Of a stretch of 64,000 bases of DNA, positions 7,211 to 16,406 are shown piece after piece. This DNA is from an uncultured Verrucomicrobia subdivision 3 bacterium (GTDB lineage Bacteria; Verrucomicrobiota; Verrucomicrobiia; Limisphaerales; UBA11358). The stretch is taken from contig CAIQKM010000201.1 in assembly GCA_903872345.1 (NCBI GenBank), positions 1-64,000 of the forward strand, in the 5' to 3' direction. The stretch's first letter is position 1. Each line of letters begins with the position of its first letter. Made by a program: the position numbers and the translations under genes. The notes beneath the pieces were generated by a model. It was not told where the DNA came from. It did no database searches and was given only the letters and a program-made list of their open reading frames with translations.

Positions 7211-8668
7211 TTAATGCGACACCACGGCGGCAGTGCGCCCCACCTTGTGCCCGTAGCAACCATAGAAGGCCACGTACGCGTAGGCGATGAGCGGCACGAT
7301 ATACGAGATTTGCAGTCCGTGTTGGTCGGCGATCCAGCCTTGCAACGGCGGCAGGAGAGCGCCGCCGAGAATGGCCATGACCAGTAGGGAGGACACCTGG
7401 CTCTTGTAAACGCCCATGCCGTCGAGGGCGAGGGAGAAGATGTTCGGCCAGCCGATGGAGGTGAACAGGCCGATGCCCACAATGCACCACATGGCCAGTT
7501 TGCCGCCTTCCAGCATGGAGACGGTCAGCAGGGCCACAATGGTGGCGCCAAAGATGAGCAGCGTGCGACCGGCCAGCGCCTTGCCGAACTGGAACAGCAC
7601 CCAGCAGAGCGCAAGGAGCGGCAGATAGTTTTTCACGATGGCCCAGCCGGCGCCGAAATCAAAGTGATGGGCATCGCCATCCCAACTGCGGGACAGGAGC
7701 AGGATAACGAAGGCGAGCATGGGGATGAGCGCCATGACCGCCTTTTTGGCGACGGCATTCATTTCGCTCAATTCCACCGCGCCCATGAACCGGCCGATCA
7801 ACATGCCGCCCCAGAACAGGGAGACATATTTGCTGGCTTCCACCGTGGCCAGACCGGCCACGCTGGGCTGGCCCAGGAAACTGATGATGGTGCTGCCGAT
7901 GGAGACTTCGCCGCCGACATACATAAAAATAGCCAGCACGCCAAGCAGGACATGCGGATGTTTCAGCGCGCCCATGCCGGCTTCAATCTTGCCTTCGCCG
8001 ACATGCGGCAGGCGGATGGCCAGGAAGACCCCGGCGAGCAGGACGAAAACAATGCAAAAGCAAAGGTACGGAACTTTGACGGAGTCGGCACCGCTGACGT
8101 TGGCTTTGGCAAAATATTGAAAGATCAGATAGCCGCCAATCAAGGGTCCGATGGTGGTGCCGACGGAATTGAACGCCTGCGCCAGGTTGAGGCGGCTGGA
8201 GGCGGTCCGTTCGGGACCTAGGATGGTGACATAGGGATTCGCCGCGATCTGCAACATGGCGAAGCCCAGGCCGACCACAAACAGGCCGCCGAGGAACAGC
8301 GGATAAGAAAGCTTGGCGGCGGCCGGCCAGAACAGCGCGCTGCCGGTGGCGGAAATGAGCAGGCCGATGACGACGCCGTTTTTATAGCCGATTTTCGCAA
8401 TGGGATCACCGGTCGTCGCCGAGATGATAAAATATATCAGCGAGCCGATGAAGTAAGCGCCAAAGAAGGCAAGCTGCACCAGCATGGCGTGGAAATAATC
8501 CAGCGTGAACGCGTCCTTGAAGCGGGGAATGAGGATATCGTTGAACACCGTCATGAAGCCCCACATGAAGAACAGCACCGTCATGATGGCAAACGGGCCG
8601 CGATACGTCTTGCCGTCCGTTTCGGAGGCGGTTGAGGGGGAACGTGGAGTAGTGGTAATGGTAGCCAT
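7211..8668 (-). CDS. MFS sugar:proton symporter, FucP/GluP family
   Basis: A 485-residue inner-membrane transporter of the FucP family with about 12 hydrophobic segments. Diagnostic stretches are FFMWGFMTVFNDILIPRFK in the first helix, LAFFGAYFIGSL in the second, and ANPYVTILGPERTASSRLN with NLAQAFNSVGTTIGPLIGGY in the middle. Family members import L-fucose, galactose, glucose or mannose with protons. With an exo-mannosidase upstream (55 bp gap) and a mutarotase downstream (46 bp), mannose is the most likely substrate here, but that is inference from context. No SusC/SusD-type outer-membrane importer is found in the window. Confidence 0.9.
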   Translation of the reverse strand: MATITTTPRSPSTASETDGKTYRGPFAIMTVLFFMWGFMTVFNDILIPRFKDAFTLDYFHAMLVQLAFFGAYFIGSLIYFIISATTGDPIAKIGYKNGVVIGLLISATGSALFWPAAAKLSYPLFLGGLFVVGLGFAMLQIAANPYVTILGPERTASSRLNLAQAFNSVGTTIGPLIGGYLIFQYFAKANVSGADSVKVPYLCFCIVFVLLAGVFLAIRLPHVGEGKIEAGMGALKHPHVLLGVLAIFMYVGGEVSIGSTIISFLGQPSVAGLATVEASKYVSLFWGGMLIGRFMGAVELSEMNAVAKKAVMALIPMLAFVILLLSRSWDGDAHHFDFGAGWAIVKNYLPLLALCWVLFQFGKALAGRTLLIFGATIVALLTVSMLEGGKLAMWCIVGIGLFTSIGWPNIFSLALDGMGVYKSQVSSLLVMAILGGALLPPLQGWIADQHGLQISYIVPLIAYAYVAFYGCYGHKVGRTAAVVSH

Positions 8669-8723
8669 TGATGTTTCGGGATTAATTAGGTTTCCGAAGG
8701 TGTAACCTATTTGAGCGCAGTGC

Positions 8724-10142
8724 TCAAGCCAGTAACGCCGGTTTTTGCCGGTAGGTTTTCAAAACCAATTCGCCAAAAATGGTGTTGGCCCAGGCAAACC
8801 ACGGGCGGGTAAATTTATTCGGATTGTCCTTATGGAAGGCTTCGTGCATGAAACCCTTGCCGGCATGGGTTTTTTGCAGGGTAACCAGGCATTGGCGGAT
8901 TTCGGCATCGGTGGTGGCGGTGAGGCCCTGCACGATGAGACCCAGCGGCCAGATCATGTCCATGCCCACGTGCGGTCCGCCGGGACCGCTGGCGGCCTTG
9001 CCTTCGCAGAAATAGGGATTGGCCGGGGACAGCACGAGCTGGCGGGTGCTCTCATAAACCGAATCATCCGGCGTCACCGCGCCGAGATAGGGCAGCGAGA
9101 GCAGGCTGGGAACATTGCCGTCATCAATGCAATAATAGTTGCCGTAGGCGTCCACTTCGTAGGCGTAAACCTTGCCGAGGGTGGCGTGTTGGACGATGGC
9201 GTGTTGCGCGAGCGCCGTTTCCACTTCCTCGGCCAGGGCGCGGCATTCGCCGGCGAGGTTCGGGTCGTGCGAAATCTGGTCGAGCATTTCCGCCGCCTGG
9301 CGCAGGCTGACGGCGGCGAAGAAATTTGCGGGCACGAGATAGGGAAACACCGTGGCATCGTCGCTGGGACGGAACATGGAACAGATGAGGCCCACGGGAT
9401 TGGCGGGATTGCCATAACCGCGGCCGGGCACGGTGTCCGTCTGGGTCTCGGTGCGACGTTGAAAATGGTACGGGCCCTTGCCGGTTTTGCGTTGCTGTTC
9501 GCGGAAGGTCTGGACGATTTTGGCGATGGCGGCGCGCCAGGCGTCGTCAAAGGGCGCTGTGTCACCGGTGGTTTTCCAGTAACCGTGGGCAAGCCGGATG
9601 GTGTAGCACAGCGAGTCCACCTCCCATTTGCGCTCATGCACGCCGGGCTTCATGTCGGTCAAATCGCTCTTCCACTCGCTCACCTTGTTCTCGTCCTTGT
9701 AGAAAGCGTTGGCGTAAGGATCCTTGAGAATGCAGCGGGTCTGGCGATTGATGACGCCGGCGATCAGTTGCTGAAGCGGCGCGTCTTCGGTCGTCAACGG
9801 CAAATAGGGCCAGACTTGGGCGGAGCTGTCGCGCAGCCACATGGCGTCTATGTCGCCAGTGATGACATAAGTGTCGGGCCGGCCATCAATGACGGAGAAA
9901 TCCACGGTGGTGTCTAACGTGTTCGGAAAGCAATTGCCGAACATCCAGGCCAGTTCGCGATTGCCGATGGAAGATTGCACCTGCCCGATGACCCGTTCCA
10001 CGGCGGCGCTGCGGAATTTACGCTTGGCCTCGGGAGTACGGACCACGGGAAAAGCGTCTTCCGCCGCGCGGGCAAGCGGGGAGGATAACAGGAGGCCGGA
10101 GGCCACGAGGGCCGAGTTGGCGATAAAATCTCTACGGTTCAC
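8724..10142 (-). CDS. GH125 exo-alpha-1,6-mannosidase, Tat-type signal
   Basis: A GH125 (formerly DUF1237) enzyme, 472 residues from GTG 10142; GH125 members remove terminal alpha-1,6-linked mannose. Family landmarks: TGDIDAMWLRDSSAQVWPY, ERKWEVDSLCYTIRLAHGYW, GPHVGMDMIWPLGL and GFMHEAFHKDNPNKFTRPWF, with Glu434 in the last as a probable catalytic residue. The N-terminus VNRRDFIANSALVASGLLLS is a twin-arginine signal, so a folded enzyme is exported to the periplasm. I prefer GTG 10142 over the upstream ATG at 10241 because that ATG lies inside the operator dyad (10234-10253) and the Tat signal would be buried. It heads the operon with the symporter and mutarotase. Confidence 0.9.
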   Translation of the reverse strand: MNRRDFIANSALVASGLLLSSPLARAAEDAFPVVRTPEAKRKFRSAAVERVIGQVQSSIGNRELAWMFGNCFPNTLDTTVDFSVIDGRPDTYVITGDIDAMWLRDSSAQVWPYLPLTTEDAPLQQLIAGVINRQTRCILKDPYANAFYKDENKVSEWKSDLTDMKPGVHERKWEVDSLCYTIRLAHGYWKTTGDTAPFDDAWRAAIAKIVQTFREQQRKTGKGPYHFQRRTETQTDTVPGRGYGNPANPVGLICSMFRPSDDATVFPYLVPANFFAAVSLRQAAEMLDQISHDPNLAGECRALAEEVETALAQHAIVQHATLGKVYAYEVDAYGNYYCIDDGNVPSLLSLPYLGAVTPDDSVYESTRQLVLSPANPYFCEGKAASGPGGPHVGMDMIWPLGLIVQGLTATTDAEIRQCLVTLQKTHAGKGFMHEAFHKDNPNKFTRPWFAWANTIFGELVLKTYRQKPALLA

Positions 10143-10233
10143 GGGTTGTTTAAGGTTGAACGAACCATTCGATTTGGCCGTTGCAGTTGGATTGGTGTAT
10201 CGGCTGATGGTGCCAGATGCAAGGGAAATGGCA

Positions 10234-10253
10234 TGTGGCATGAAATGGCCACG
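10234..10253 (-). promoter_or_regulatory. Operator dyad, copy A (upstream of GH125 operon)
   Basis: The plus strand reads TGTGGCATGAAATGGCCACG, an inverted repeat TGTGGC-N8-GCCACG with one end mismatch. It matches the other four copies in this window almost base for base. It sits about 100 bp before the proposed GTG of the GH125 gene and reads in the same orientation relative to its gene as copies B, D and E. Confidence 0.75.
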
Positions 10254-10312
10254 CAGGGGCGATAGCTGGACGCACCAGCCGAAACATTATTCGGCCGCCG
10301 ACTGATTCAACA

Positions 10313-10339
10313 CGTTGCTGCGCCCGGGGACGGGCGCGC
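10313..10339 (-). repeat. 27-bp REP-like hairpin, copy 2
   Basis: Exact reverse complement of 5740-5766. It lies 13 bases past the stop codon of the gene at 10353-12536 and can form a strong GC stem (CGCCCG/CGGGCG), so it might double as a transcription stop, although no T-run follows. Confidence 0.7.
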
Positions 10340-10352
10340 TCCGGTGCTAAGG

Positions 10353-12536
10353 TTAATATTGCACGGTCAGTTGGCGCGGGGTGACATCGTTGGGAAAGTG
10401 AATCCAGAGCAGGTGGTCTTGCGCGGAGTATTCAAAGGTCGTCAGAGGTTGGCCGGCCAGGGTGATGGTTTTCGGGGGCTTCGGGGATTCCAAGAGCACC
10501 ACGCCAGGGGTTTCACCGACGCCTGCGACGGTAAAGCTAAGCTGATGTTTCTTTGTCGGGCCGGGCAAGGTGCGGCAGGCGGAGGCGAGCAGTCCGGGAT
10601 GACCGGTGGCGGCGACATCGAGGTCGATCAAAAACCGGCGGGAGCCGGGCGTGATGGGCAGGTCGGTGACGACGCGCAGTTCGGAATCGAACAAATTGAC
10701 GAAGTGGCCGTGCAACTGACGCGGGTCGCCGCCAATGGATTCATCGAGGCCGGCGACGATGACGTAGGGTCCGCGCCGGAGCAGCAGATAATTGGTCTCG
10801 CGCCATTTGAGGCCGGCCTTTTTGGCCGCGCCGGAAACGGCAGTCACGACGCGTTCCGCACCTTCCGGGCTGGTGGAGAAATCCACCGGCCGTTCACGCA
10901 ACCAGATTACCCCCCCCTTCCCCACCGGGTTGATTTGGTCAGGCGTGACGGATTGGGTCAGGCCGAGTTGCTCAAAGAGCGGTTCGCGCGGGGTGGCATA
11001 ATGGTTGCCATCGCTGTTCCACCAGTCACGAACCTGCAAGTAAGGATCGGCATCGCGGTCGCAGAATATCAGGATGCCGCCATGTTTCACCCAGTCCGCC
11101 AGCGGAGCGTGAACAGCAGGCGTCAGCGGCTTCTGGCCGTCATAGCTCAGGAGCAAAACGCGGAAGCCATCCAGATAATGCGGGATGGTGATGTTTTCCA
11201 ATTGCACGGGGGTGACGGGCAGACCGTGCTGGACCAGCGGCATGGCGAGGCCGTAAACATTGCCCAGATAAGGATCGCTGGGCGTGGGCTGGCCGCGCTG
11301 GAACATGAGCGAATCGCTGACGAGCACGCCAATGCCGGGGGTGCCGCAATCCCAAGAAACGTGCGGCTGCTTTAGGTCATTAAGCGCATTGAACACAGTC
11401 TGCAATTCGGCGGCATAGGCCGGCGGGATGGCCTTGCGGTCGGCGCGGCGGGCGGAACGCGGGTAATGGCCGCCAAAGACGCGCTCGGGCCAGGGGGCGA
11501 CTTCATACTTGGCAATATCGGGCTGAAACAGCGAGGCGGTGAGCGTGGATTCCCAGTTGCGGCGGTAATCGTCCCAATCGTAGTTGGGGTTGTCCTCGAT
11601 GGGATCATTCAGATACCAGACGGAACGACCGGTGGCGCGGACGAGATTTTGCATGGCGCCATATTCCAGAAAGGCGGTTTCAAACGTCCGGGAATGGACT
11701 TCGCCGCGATAGCGGTTGGGCTCGCGGGAAGTGCCGGTCCAAACCTGGGCGATGTAACCATCGCAGCCCTTGAGCAGGGCGAGACTGGATTCGGGGCTGA
11801 CAATGCACCACTGGGCGTAATTGAGCAGACTGTGCGTGGGCACATAGCAATGCACCTGTCGGCCGGTGCGGTGGTTGTAGTCCTGCACATAATCGAACAC
11901 CTGCTGCAAGGCGCGGCGGTAAAGAAAATATTTCAGTTTGCCGGTGCGCCAGCGGGCGTCCACCGAACTGTCGGGAGCCTGCCAGTCCTCATGATAATAG
12001 GCGCGCCATTCGCGTTTGAAGCCTTCGGAGTAACCGGCGCGATCCCAGAATTCCGGCTCTTCGAGATGAATGGCTTCGGCCCCGGCATCCAGGGCGCGCT
12101 GCACGCCGACGCAGAGGAATTTGCCATAGTTGGTGCCGGGGCACATGTAATAGACATCGCCGCCGTGGCCGATCTTATTGCCGTTCCGTTCGGTCTGGGC
12201 CTCGTCCTCGTGATTGATGCCATCAAAGCGTCCGTAAAGATAATCCTGGTATTCGCCCCAGGCCACGCCGGTCATGACATGGATGCGATAACCATGGTCG
12301 CGCCAGGTGGCAATGCGCGCCGGTAGATTGGTGTCGATGCCATAAACAATGGCGACATCGGAACCGAGATTGCCGTTTGGTGTCCACGGGGCGCTGGTTT
12401 GAAAACAAGTGCGTTCGAGCGCCTGGCCGGCAATTACCGGCGACACGGCATTCCCGGCGGGCGACTGGCAATCAAGGGCAGCCACCAAGGCGGCAAGGAG
12501 CGTCCACTGGAAGGAAAATTTGGATGAGCGATTCAT
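10353..12536 (-). CDS. Secreted protein of unknown function, TIM-barrel-like with amidotransferase-like domain
   Basis: About 727 residues from ATG 12536, which gives a signal-like start (MNRSSKFSFQWTLLAALVAA); ATG 12557 is an alternative. I do not recognise the family. The N-terminal 400 residues alternate strand and helix with acidic motifs (AIHLEEPEFWDRAGY, VWYLNDPIEDNPNYDWDD), as in glycosidase TIM barrels; the Glu pair in HLEEPEFW is a candidate active site. The middle (GIGVLVSDSLMF, FRVLLLSYDGQK, WVKHGGILIFCDRDADPY) looks like the Rossmann-type domain that follows the barrel in GH42-like enzymes. A beta-rich C-terminus ends TVQY. It lies between GH125 and DUF4965 genes in the mannan locus; a new or divergent glycosidase is plausible but unproven. 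Confidence 0.75.
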   Translation of the reverse strand: MNRSSKFSFQWTLLAALVAALDCQSPAGNAVSPVIAGQALERTCFQTSAPWTPNGNLGSDVAIVYGIDTNLPARIATWRDHGYRIHVMTGVAWGEYQDYLYGRFDGINHEDEAQTERNGNKIGHGGDVYYMCPGTNYGKFLCVGVQRALDAGAEAIHLEEPEFWDRAGYSEGFKREWRAYYHEDWQAPDSSVDARWRTGKLKYFLYRRALQQVFDYVQDYNHRTGRQVHCYVPTHSLLNYAQWCIVSPESSLALLKGCDGYIAQVWTGTSREPNRYRGEVHSRTFETAFLEYGAMQNLVRATGRSVWYLNDPIEDNPNYDWDDYRRNWESTLTASLFQPDIAKYEVAPWPERVFGGHYPRSARRADRKAIPPAYAAELQTVFNALNDLKQPHVSWDCGTPGIGVLVSDSLMFQRGQPTPSDPYLGNVYGLAMPLVQHGLPVTPVQLENITIPHYLDGFRVLLLSYDGQKPLTPAVHAPLADWVKHGGILIFCDRDADPYLQVRDWWNSDGNHYATPREPLFEQLGLTQSVTPDQINPVGKGGVIWLRERPVDFSTSPEGAERVVTAVSGAAKKAGLKWRETNYLLLRRGPYVIVAGLDESIGGDPRQLHGHFVNLFDSELRVVTDLPITPGSRRFLIDLDVAATGHPGLLASACRTLPGPTKKHQLSFTVAGVGETPGVVLLESPKPPKTITLAGQPLTTFEYSAQDHLLWIHFPNDVTPRQLTVQY

Positions 12537-12620
12537 GGGCGAACGGAATATGAACATGATGTTTTAATAATGGCAATCTTCGACTCTCCCCTGCAAGAGA
12601 TCAAACTTCTGACTCCGGTT

Positions 12621-12663
12621 TTAAAAACGCGGTCCGCCCATTCCGCTGAAGAATGGGCGGACC
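12621..12663 (-). terminator. Rho-independent terminator after the DUF4965 gene
   Basis: A perfect 13-bp stem, GGTCCGCCCATTC (12631-12643) with GAATGGGCGGACC (12651-12663) and a 7-base loop, is followed on the minus strand by GCGTTTTTAAAA. It lies 44 bases past the stop at 12707 and separates this gene from the next one at 12536. Confidence 0.85.
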
Positions 12664-12706
12664 CCACCCCTTGGCTACAAACAAAATTCCCGACAATTGG
12701 CAGCCG

Positions 12707-15307
12707 TCACGGCTGGGCAGCGGCCAGCGGTGACGCCGCATCCGGGGACGGTTTGACCCGCACAAAACCCAGGTCAATGTACTGTCCGCCCGTCGTCTGA
12801 TGGCAATGGATGGCGACCAGGTTCTTGCCGGTCCGGAGGGCGGCACGACCGCCGGGGGTAAGCGGGAAGACATCGTAAGTACTGATGAAACCGCTGTCTT
12901 TCACGGCCAGGACGCCGTTGATGTACACTTCCACATCTTCATCGTGATGCAGCCATACGCTGAGATCGTCATGGTTGCCGGCGGGCAGCTCGATTTCCCG
13001 GCGCAACCAGATGTCGTCCGTGGACCAGGTGGTGCCAATAACGGCGCCGGGCGTGCCGGCGGTGCCGAAGCCGCTAAGCCCCTTGGTCCAGGCGGAATCA
13101 TTGAAATCAGCCGTCATCCAACCGTTCGCCGGCTGGGCGGTGGTGTAATTCCACATGGCGGGATGCCGATCGGCGGCCGGAACGACCACCGTGATTTTCG
13201 GAGGTTTCGGCAACGCCGCCCAATCGGCGGCCTTCACCTTGTCGCCCGCCGACCACTTGTTCCAAATGGCACGGTCGGTCAGCATTTTGACAAAAAATCC
13301 GCCCACCACGGGCCGGGCATGCATGCCTCCGCTGCCCACCCGGTCCGTCTCGTAAGAGTCGGCAATCGGATCGCGGGTGGTGGTGCTGTTAATATAATCA
13401 TAGGCTGGCGAAATGATGGCCTCAAAGTCGGCCTGATTATCGGCGAGGGTGGCGCTCCAGATTGACCAGTCGGTCTTGGTCAGGTGGGTGCGGGAATCCA
13501 GCGGCACGCCGTAACGCTGCATGACCTTCTTGTAATGTTCCACTTCCATTTTCGCCACGGACGGCGGGAAGACGTTCAGGCCGAGGATCTGGTCCCAGAC
13601 GAGATTGTACTTCTGGCTCCAGGTGCCGGGCTTGTCGAAGGCGAGGCGAAAGTGATCGCCATCGGCCGCCACGTTCACCCAGTGGGCGGCATCCACCTTG
13701 GCGAGCTGGGCATAACGGTCGGCATTGACGGTGTCACCGCGCATTTTGCACAGGTCGCCATAGGCGGCGAGACCGAGAATGGCCTTCACCGAGAGGTTCG
13801 CATTGTGGGCCAAATGGCCCATGAAGTCATCGGTGCAAAGCTGTTCTTCCGGATCGAGGCCGTAGTTTTCCAGATACTTCGCCCATTGGGTGAGCTGCGG
13901 CCACCAGGTGGTGACAAAGTCGGCATTGCCTTCGGACTGGGCGATGGCGTCGCACAGGATGAGCATGTTGCCGCTTTCTTCGACCGGCATGCCTTCGCCG
14001 CCGTCATCCGTACCGCGGGCGATGGGATAGGTGCCGAGGTCATGCGGTGCGTTCGGAAACTTCCAGTGGCTGGACGCGGCGTAGGAGAGGATCGGCACCA
14101 ATGTGGCCTTGGCCAGACTGGGGCTCAGGAAAACCCAGACGGGGTCCATGGGGAAAAACACGTCCACGGTGGCAATGTCGCCGTTGCTGGTGTTTTCCTT
14201 GGTGAAAAACAGGGGCTGCCGGTTGGCATCCGCCGCGAGACCGCAAGCCGCCACGCACTCGCGATAGGCCAGCGCACAAATCTGGGCATAGCGTTCGCCG
14301 CCCAGCTTGGTCATGTCCGCCACCAGGTCCTCGTCAAATTTCTCGCACCGCTGGAGCAGCGCGGGATATTCCTTCGCGGCGACCTGCAAGAGTTCCGCCG
14401 GCTCCATGCCGTTGCGACGCCAGTAAGGGCGCAGATTGCGGCCGAAATATTTGATCGCATAGATTTCGTCGTAGGCCACGATGACCTGACGTTCCACCGC
14501 TTCCGCGCCGACGGAACCGAGATCAAAGGCAAAGGCGAGCACGGGCGAATTATCGCCGGCCGAGCGCGGCATATTCACATCGTCGGCCGCCGGCAGATTG
14601 CCGGTCTGGACAAAACTGTCGAGCGCGGTCTGGCTGGCACTGATGGCGGACTGGGACTGCTTGGCGGGAGCGGCCGCATAGACATAGCCCCAGTTAATAC
14701 GGTGATCATCCCCCGCCGACCCCAAGATGGGCTGCGCCTCGGTGCCGGTCCGGAGAGCGGTCAGCTTGCCGGCCTTGGCCCGCGCCCACGTCACGGGCTC
14801 ATTGCTTTCATTGACCGTAAGCAGTGAGCTGGTGCTGTCGTAGAGCGATATCTTATGCGCGGCCCCATCCACGGACCGGACATCCCAGGTGAGGTAGCTC
14901 AACGGGCGCGAAAAGACGTCCAGATCATGCGGCAGCGCGGCGGTCATGAAGGTAAGGGTGACATGCACCCCGGCGGCTTCAAATTCGTAGATGCTGCGCG
15001 TGGGCAATACCTGGAGGGAAACCTGATGAAACGCCGGCACGCCTTTGGGCTCCGCGCCCATCAGCCGGTAACTGTGGCCATCGACCCGGATCAAGCTCGC
15101 CAAGGGATGGTCGCGATGGGTCCAGTGGATGGTATTCCGCTCCGTTAAAGTGTCGGTATCCGACCAGACGCTCAAATACGGATCAAACGTCACCAACGGC
15201 ACGGCCGGCGGACGCAAGGTTACAGCGTGGGCAACATTGGAAGTCACCGCCACGACCAGAAACAAACCCAGGAGATGTTTAAACCGCTCGGACATTATTT
15301 TGCTCAT
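12707..15307 (-). CDS. DUF5127/DUF4965/DUF1793 (glutaminase A-like) protein with C-terminal HDED module
   Basis: 866 residues: a Sec signal (MSERFKHLLGLFLVVAVTSNVAHA), then the three-part DUF5127-DUF4965-DUF1793 architecture (LRPPAVPLVTFDPYLSVWS; DDHRINWGYVYAA; DVFFPMDPVWVFLSPSLAK; ESGNMLILCDAIAQ; SQKYNLVWDQILGLNVFP). The family is annotated as glutaminase A after a fungal enzyme, yet it typically occurs in glycan loci and has a six-hairpin glycosidase-like helical part. Its true activity here is unknown. Residues about 710-850 add a beta-sandwich module (HHDEDVEVYINGVLAV ... AIHCHQTTGGQYIDLGFV) found in three other proteins of this window. It is 49 bp downstream of the pseudopilin gene and probably in its operon. 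Paralogue: 44780-47371. Confidence 0.85.
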   Translation of the reverse strand: MSKIMSERFKHLLGLFLVVAVTSNVAHAVTLRPPAVPLVTFDPYLSVWSDTDTLTERNTIHWTHRDHPLASLIRVDGHSYRLMGAEPKGVPAFHQVSLQVLPTRSIYEFEAAGVHVTLTFMTAALPHDLDVFSRPLSYLTWDVRSVDGAAHKISLYDSTSSLLTVNESNEPVTWARAKAGKLTALRTGTEAQPILGSAGDDHRINWGYVYAAAPAKQSQSAISASQTALDSFVQTGNLPAADDVNMPRSAGDNSPVLAFAFDLGSVGAEAVERQVIVAYDEIYAIKYFGRNLRPYWRRNGMEPAELLQVAAKEYPALLQRCEKFDEDLVADMTKLGGERYAQICALAYRECVAACGLAADANRQPLFFTKENTSNGDIATVDVFFPMDPVWVFLSPSLAKATLVPILSYAASSHWKFPNAPHDLGTYPIARGTDDGGEGMPVEESGNMLILCDAIAQSEGNADFVTTWWPQLTQWAKYLENYGLDPEEQLCTDDFMGHLAHNANLSVKAILGLAAYGDLCKMRGDTVNADRYAQLAKVDAAHWVNVAADGDHFRLAFDKPGTWSQKYNLVWDQILGLNVFPPSVAKMEVEHYKKVMQRYGVPLDSRTHLTKTDWSIWSATLADNQADFEAIISPAYDYINSTTTRDPIADSYETDRVGSGGMHARPVVGGFFVKMLTDRAIWNKWSAGDKVKAADWAALPKPPKITVVVPAADRHPAMWNYTTAQPANGWMTADFNDSAWTKGLSGFGTAGTPGAVIGTTWSTDDIWLRREIELPAGNHDDLSVWLHHDEDVEVYINGVLAVKDSGFISTYDVFPLTPGGRAALRTGKNLVAIHCHQTTGGQYIDLGFVRVKPSPDAASPLAAAQP

Positions 15308-15356
15308 GAATATATTGGTTCTTTGAAAATTGCAACTGGCGGCAAGCCGCCGTTAT

Positions 15357-16238
15357 TTATTGTTCCAAGGCGCTTGTGTTGGACAAGGTCCAGTTGGCGG
15401 TACCATTGGCGGTGCCGGGCAAATGGGGATCATTGTCGTTGTTCCACTTGGCCCGCCAGTTGTTATCGAGCGGATTGATGGCGTCGTTGCGCTTCGGACT
15501 TTCCACATGGCCGTCGGCAAAGAGCAAATCCGTGCGGTAGTTGTGCCGGTTGGTCGGACATTGGTCATGCGTGACCCCATCATTATCCGAGGCATCGCCA
15601 ATGACCGGATCCAAATTAGCATTGAAGTCAATGGTGGTGGCATCCGAGCGCACATCGCCCAAGGCGATCATATTTGACGGGCTGCGGATGGCGGACTCCT
15701 TGACCGGGGTGGTGCCCACGTCCGCTCCCATGCCAAAGGGAGGATTCTGCGTGTTATTCAAGCCCCAGTCATTGTACCCCAGCGAAAAACGGGTGGTATT
15801 CAGGATGGCAAAGTTATCCAGCAGGCCGTTCTCCCCCAGCTTGGGCTGGCCCGACGGACCGGCCAGCGTATTATTCAGGGTGATGTCCCAGAAACTCTCC
15901 GGCTTGGCGGCAGGACAACTGAAGGCCGCGCGATTGTTGCCCATCAGCGTCAACAGCCGCGTGGGCCAGACATAGATGTTTTTGTTGGGATCATAACAGG
16001 CCGGGTACTGCGGAAAATCGCCGACGTACATGACCAGCGCGATGCCGATCTGCCGCATGTTATTGATGCAGGCAATCTGTTTGGCCTTTTGTTTGGCCTT
16101 GGTCAGCGCGGGCAGCAGCATGGCCGCCAAAATGGCGATGATGGCGATGACCACCAACAGTTCAATCAAAGTAAAGGCGCGACGACATTTGCCGGCCGGC
16201 CGGCGAACCGGAGCGGAACTGTTTTGATTTGGTTTCAT
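15357..16238 (-). CDS. Type II secretion-type pseudopilin with H-X9-DG domain
   Basis: A 293-residue prepilin-like protein. A basic leader (VRRPAGKCRRA) is followed by the prepilin peptidase site and hydrophobic helix FTLIELLVVIAIIAILAAML, with Glu at +5. The body continues PALTKAKQKAKQIACINNMRQIG. Near the C-terminus is HNYRTDLLFADGHVE, which fits the H-X9-DG motif common in Verrucomicrobia, Planctomycetes and Lentisphaerae. Start ATG 16238 gives a short leader; 16268 is possible. Located between operator E and the DUF4965 gene, it is expected to respond with the mannan genes. Proteins of this type are presumed cell-envelope or extracellular; their exact role is unknown. Confidence 0.88.
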   Translation of the reverse strand: MKPNQNSSAPVRRPAGKCRRAFTLIELLVVIAIIAILAAMLLPALTKAKQKAKQIACINNMRQIGIALVMYVGDFPQYPACYDPNKNIYVWPTRLLTLMGNNRAAFSCPAAKPESFWDITLNNTLAGPSGQPKLGENGLLDNFAILNTTRFSLGYNDWGLNNTQNPPFGMGADVGTTPVKESAIRSPSNMIALGDVRSDATTIDFNANLDPVIGDASDNDGVTHDQCPTNRHNYRTDLLFADGHVESPKRNDAINPLDNNWRAKWNNDNDPHLPGTANGTANWTLSNTSALEQ

Positions 16239-16364
16239 TGATTGATGCGAATTAAATTGTTTGAACATATCCAACCCAAAAACCGGATAACCGGGTACGC
16301 CCCCGCAGGAACGCTTTGTTTCTAGTGATTGATGCAAAAATACTTCATTCCATCCCGGCCGTCA

Positions 16365-16384
16365 TGTGACATAAACTGGCCACA
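16365..16384 (-). promoter_or_regulatory. Operator dyad, copy E (upstream of pseudopilin-DUF4965 unit)
   Basis: The plus strand reads TGTGACATAAACTGGCCACA, three mismatches from the consensus dyad, with the right half-site GGCCACA intact. It is centred about 136 bp before ATG 16238. Just past it on the minus strand, the sequence TGACG lies 17-18 bases before TATTTT, a weak candidate promoter. Confidence 0.6.
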
Positions 16385-16406
16385 GTCACCGGCATCTGAA
16401 GTTATA

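Noticed and set aside
7165..7482. N-terminal extension of the mutarotase frame
   Set aside because: It overlaps the symporter gene in another frame and would hide the lipoprotein signal that starts at 7164.
8745..9917. Long plus-strand open frame opposite the GH125 gene
   Set aside because: GH125 on the minus strand has clear family motifs; the opposite frame has no domain and arises from GC-rich codon bias. The same applies to the long opposite frames at 2676-4097, 13484-14827, 18922-20625, 20911-22134, 25034-26554, 27777-29381, 29646-31466 and 59219-60631.
10143..10241. Upstream ATG start for GH125
   Set aside because: The ATG lies within the operator dyad and would place the twin-arginine signal 35 residues into the protein; GTG 10142 fits better.
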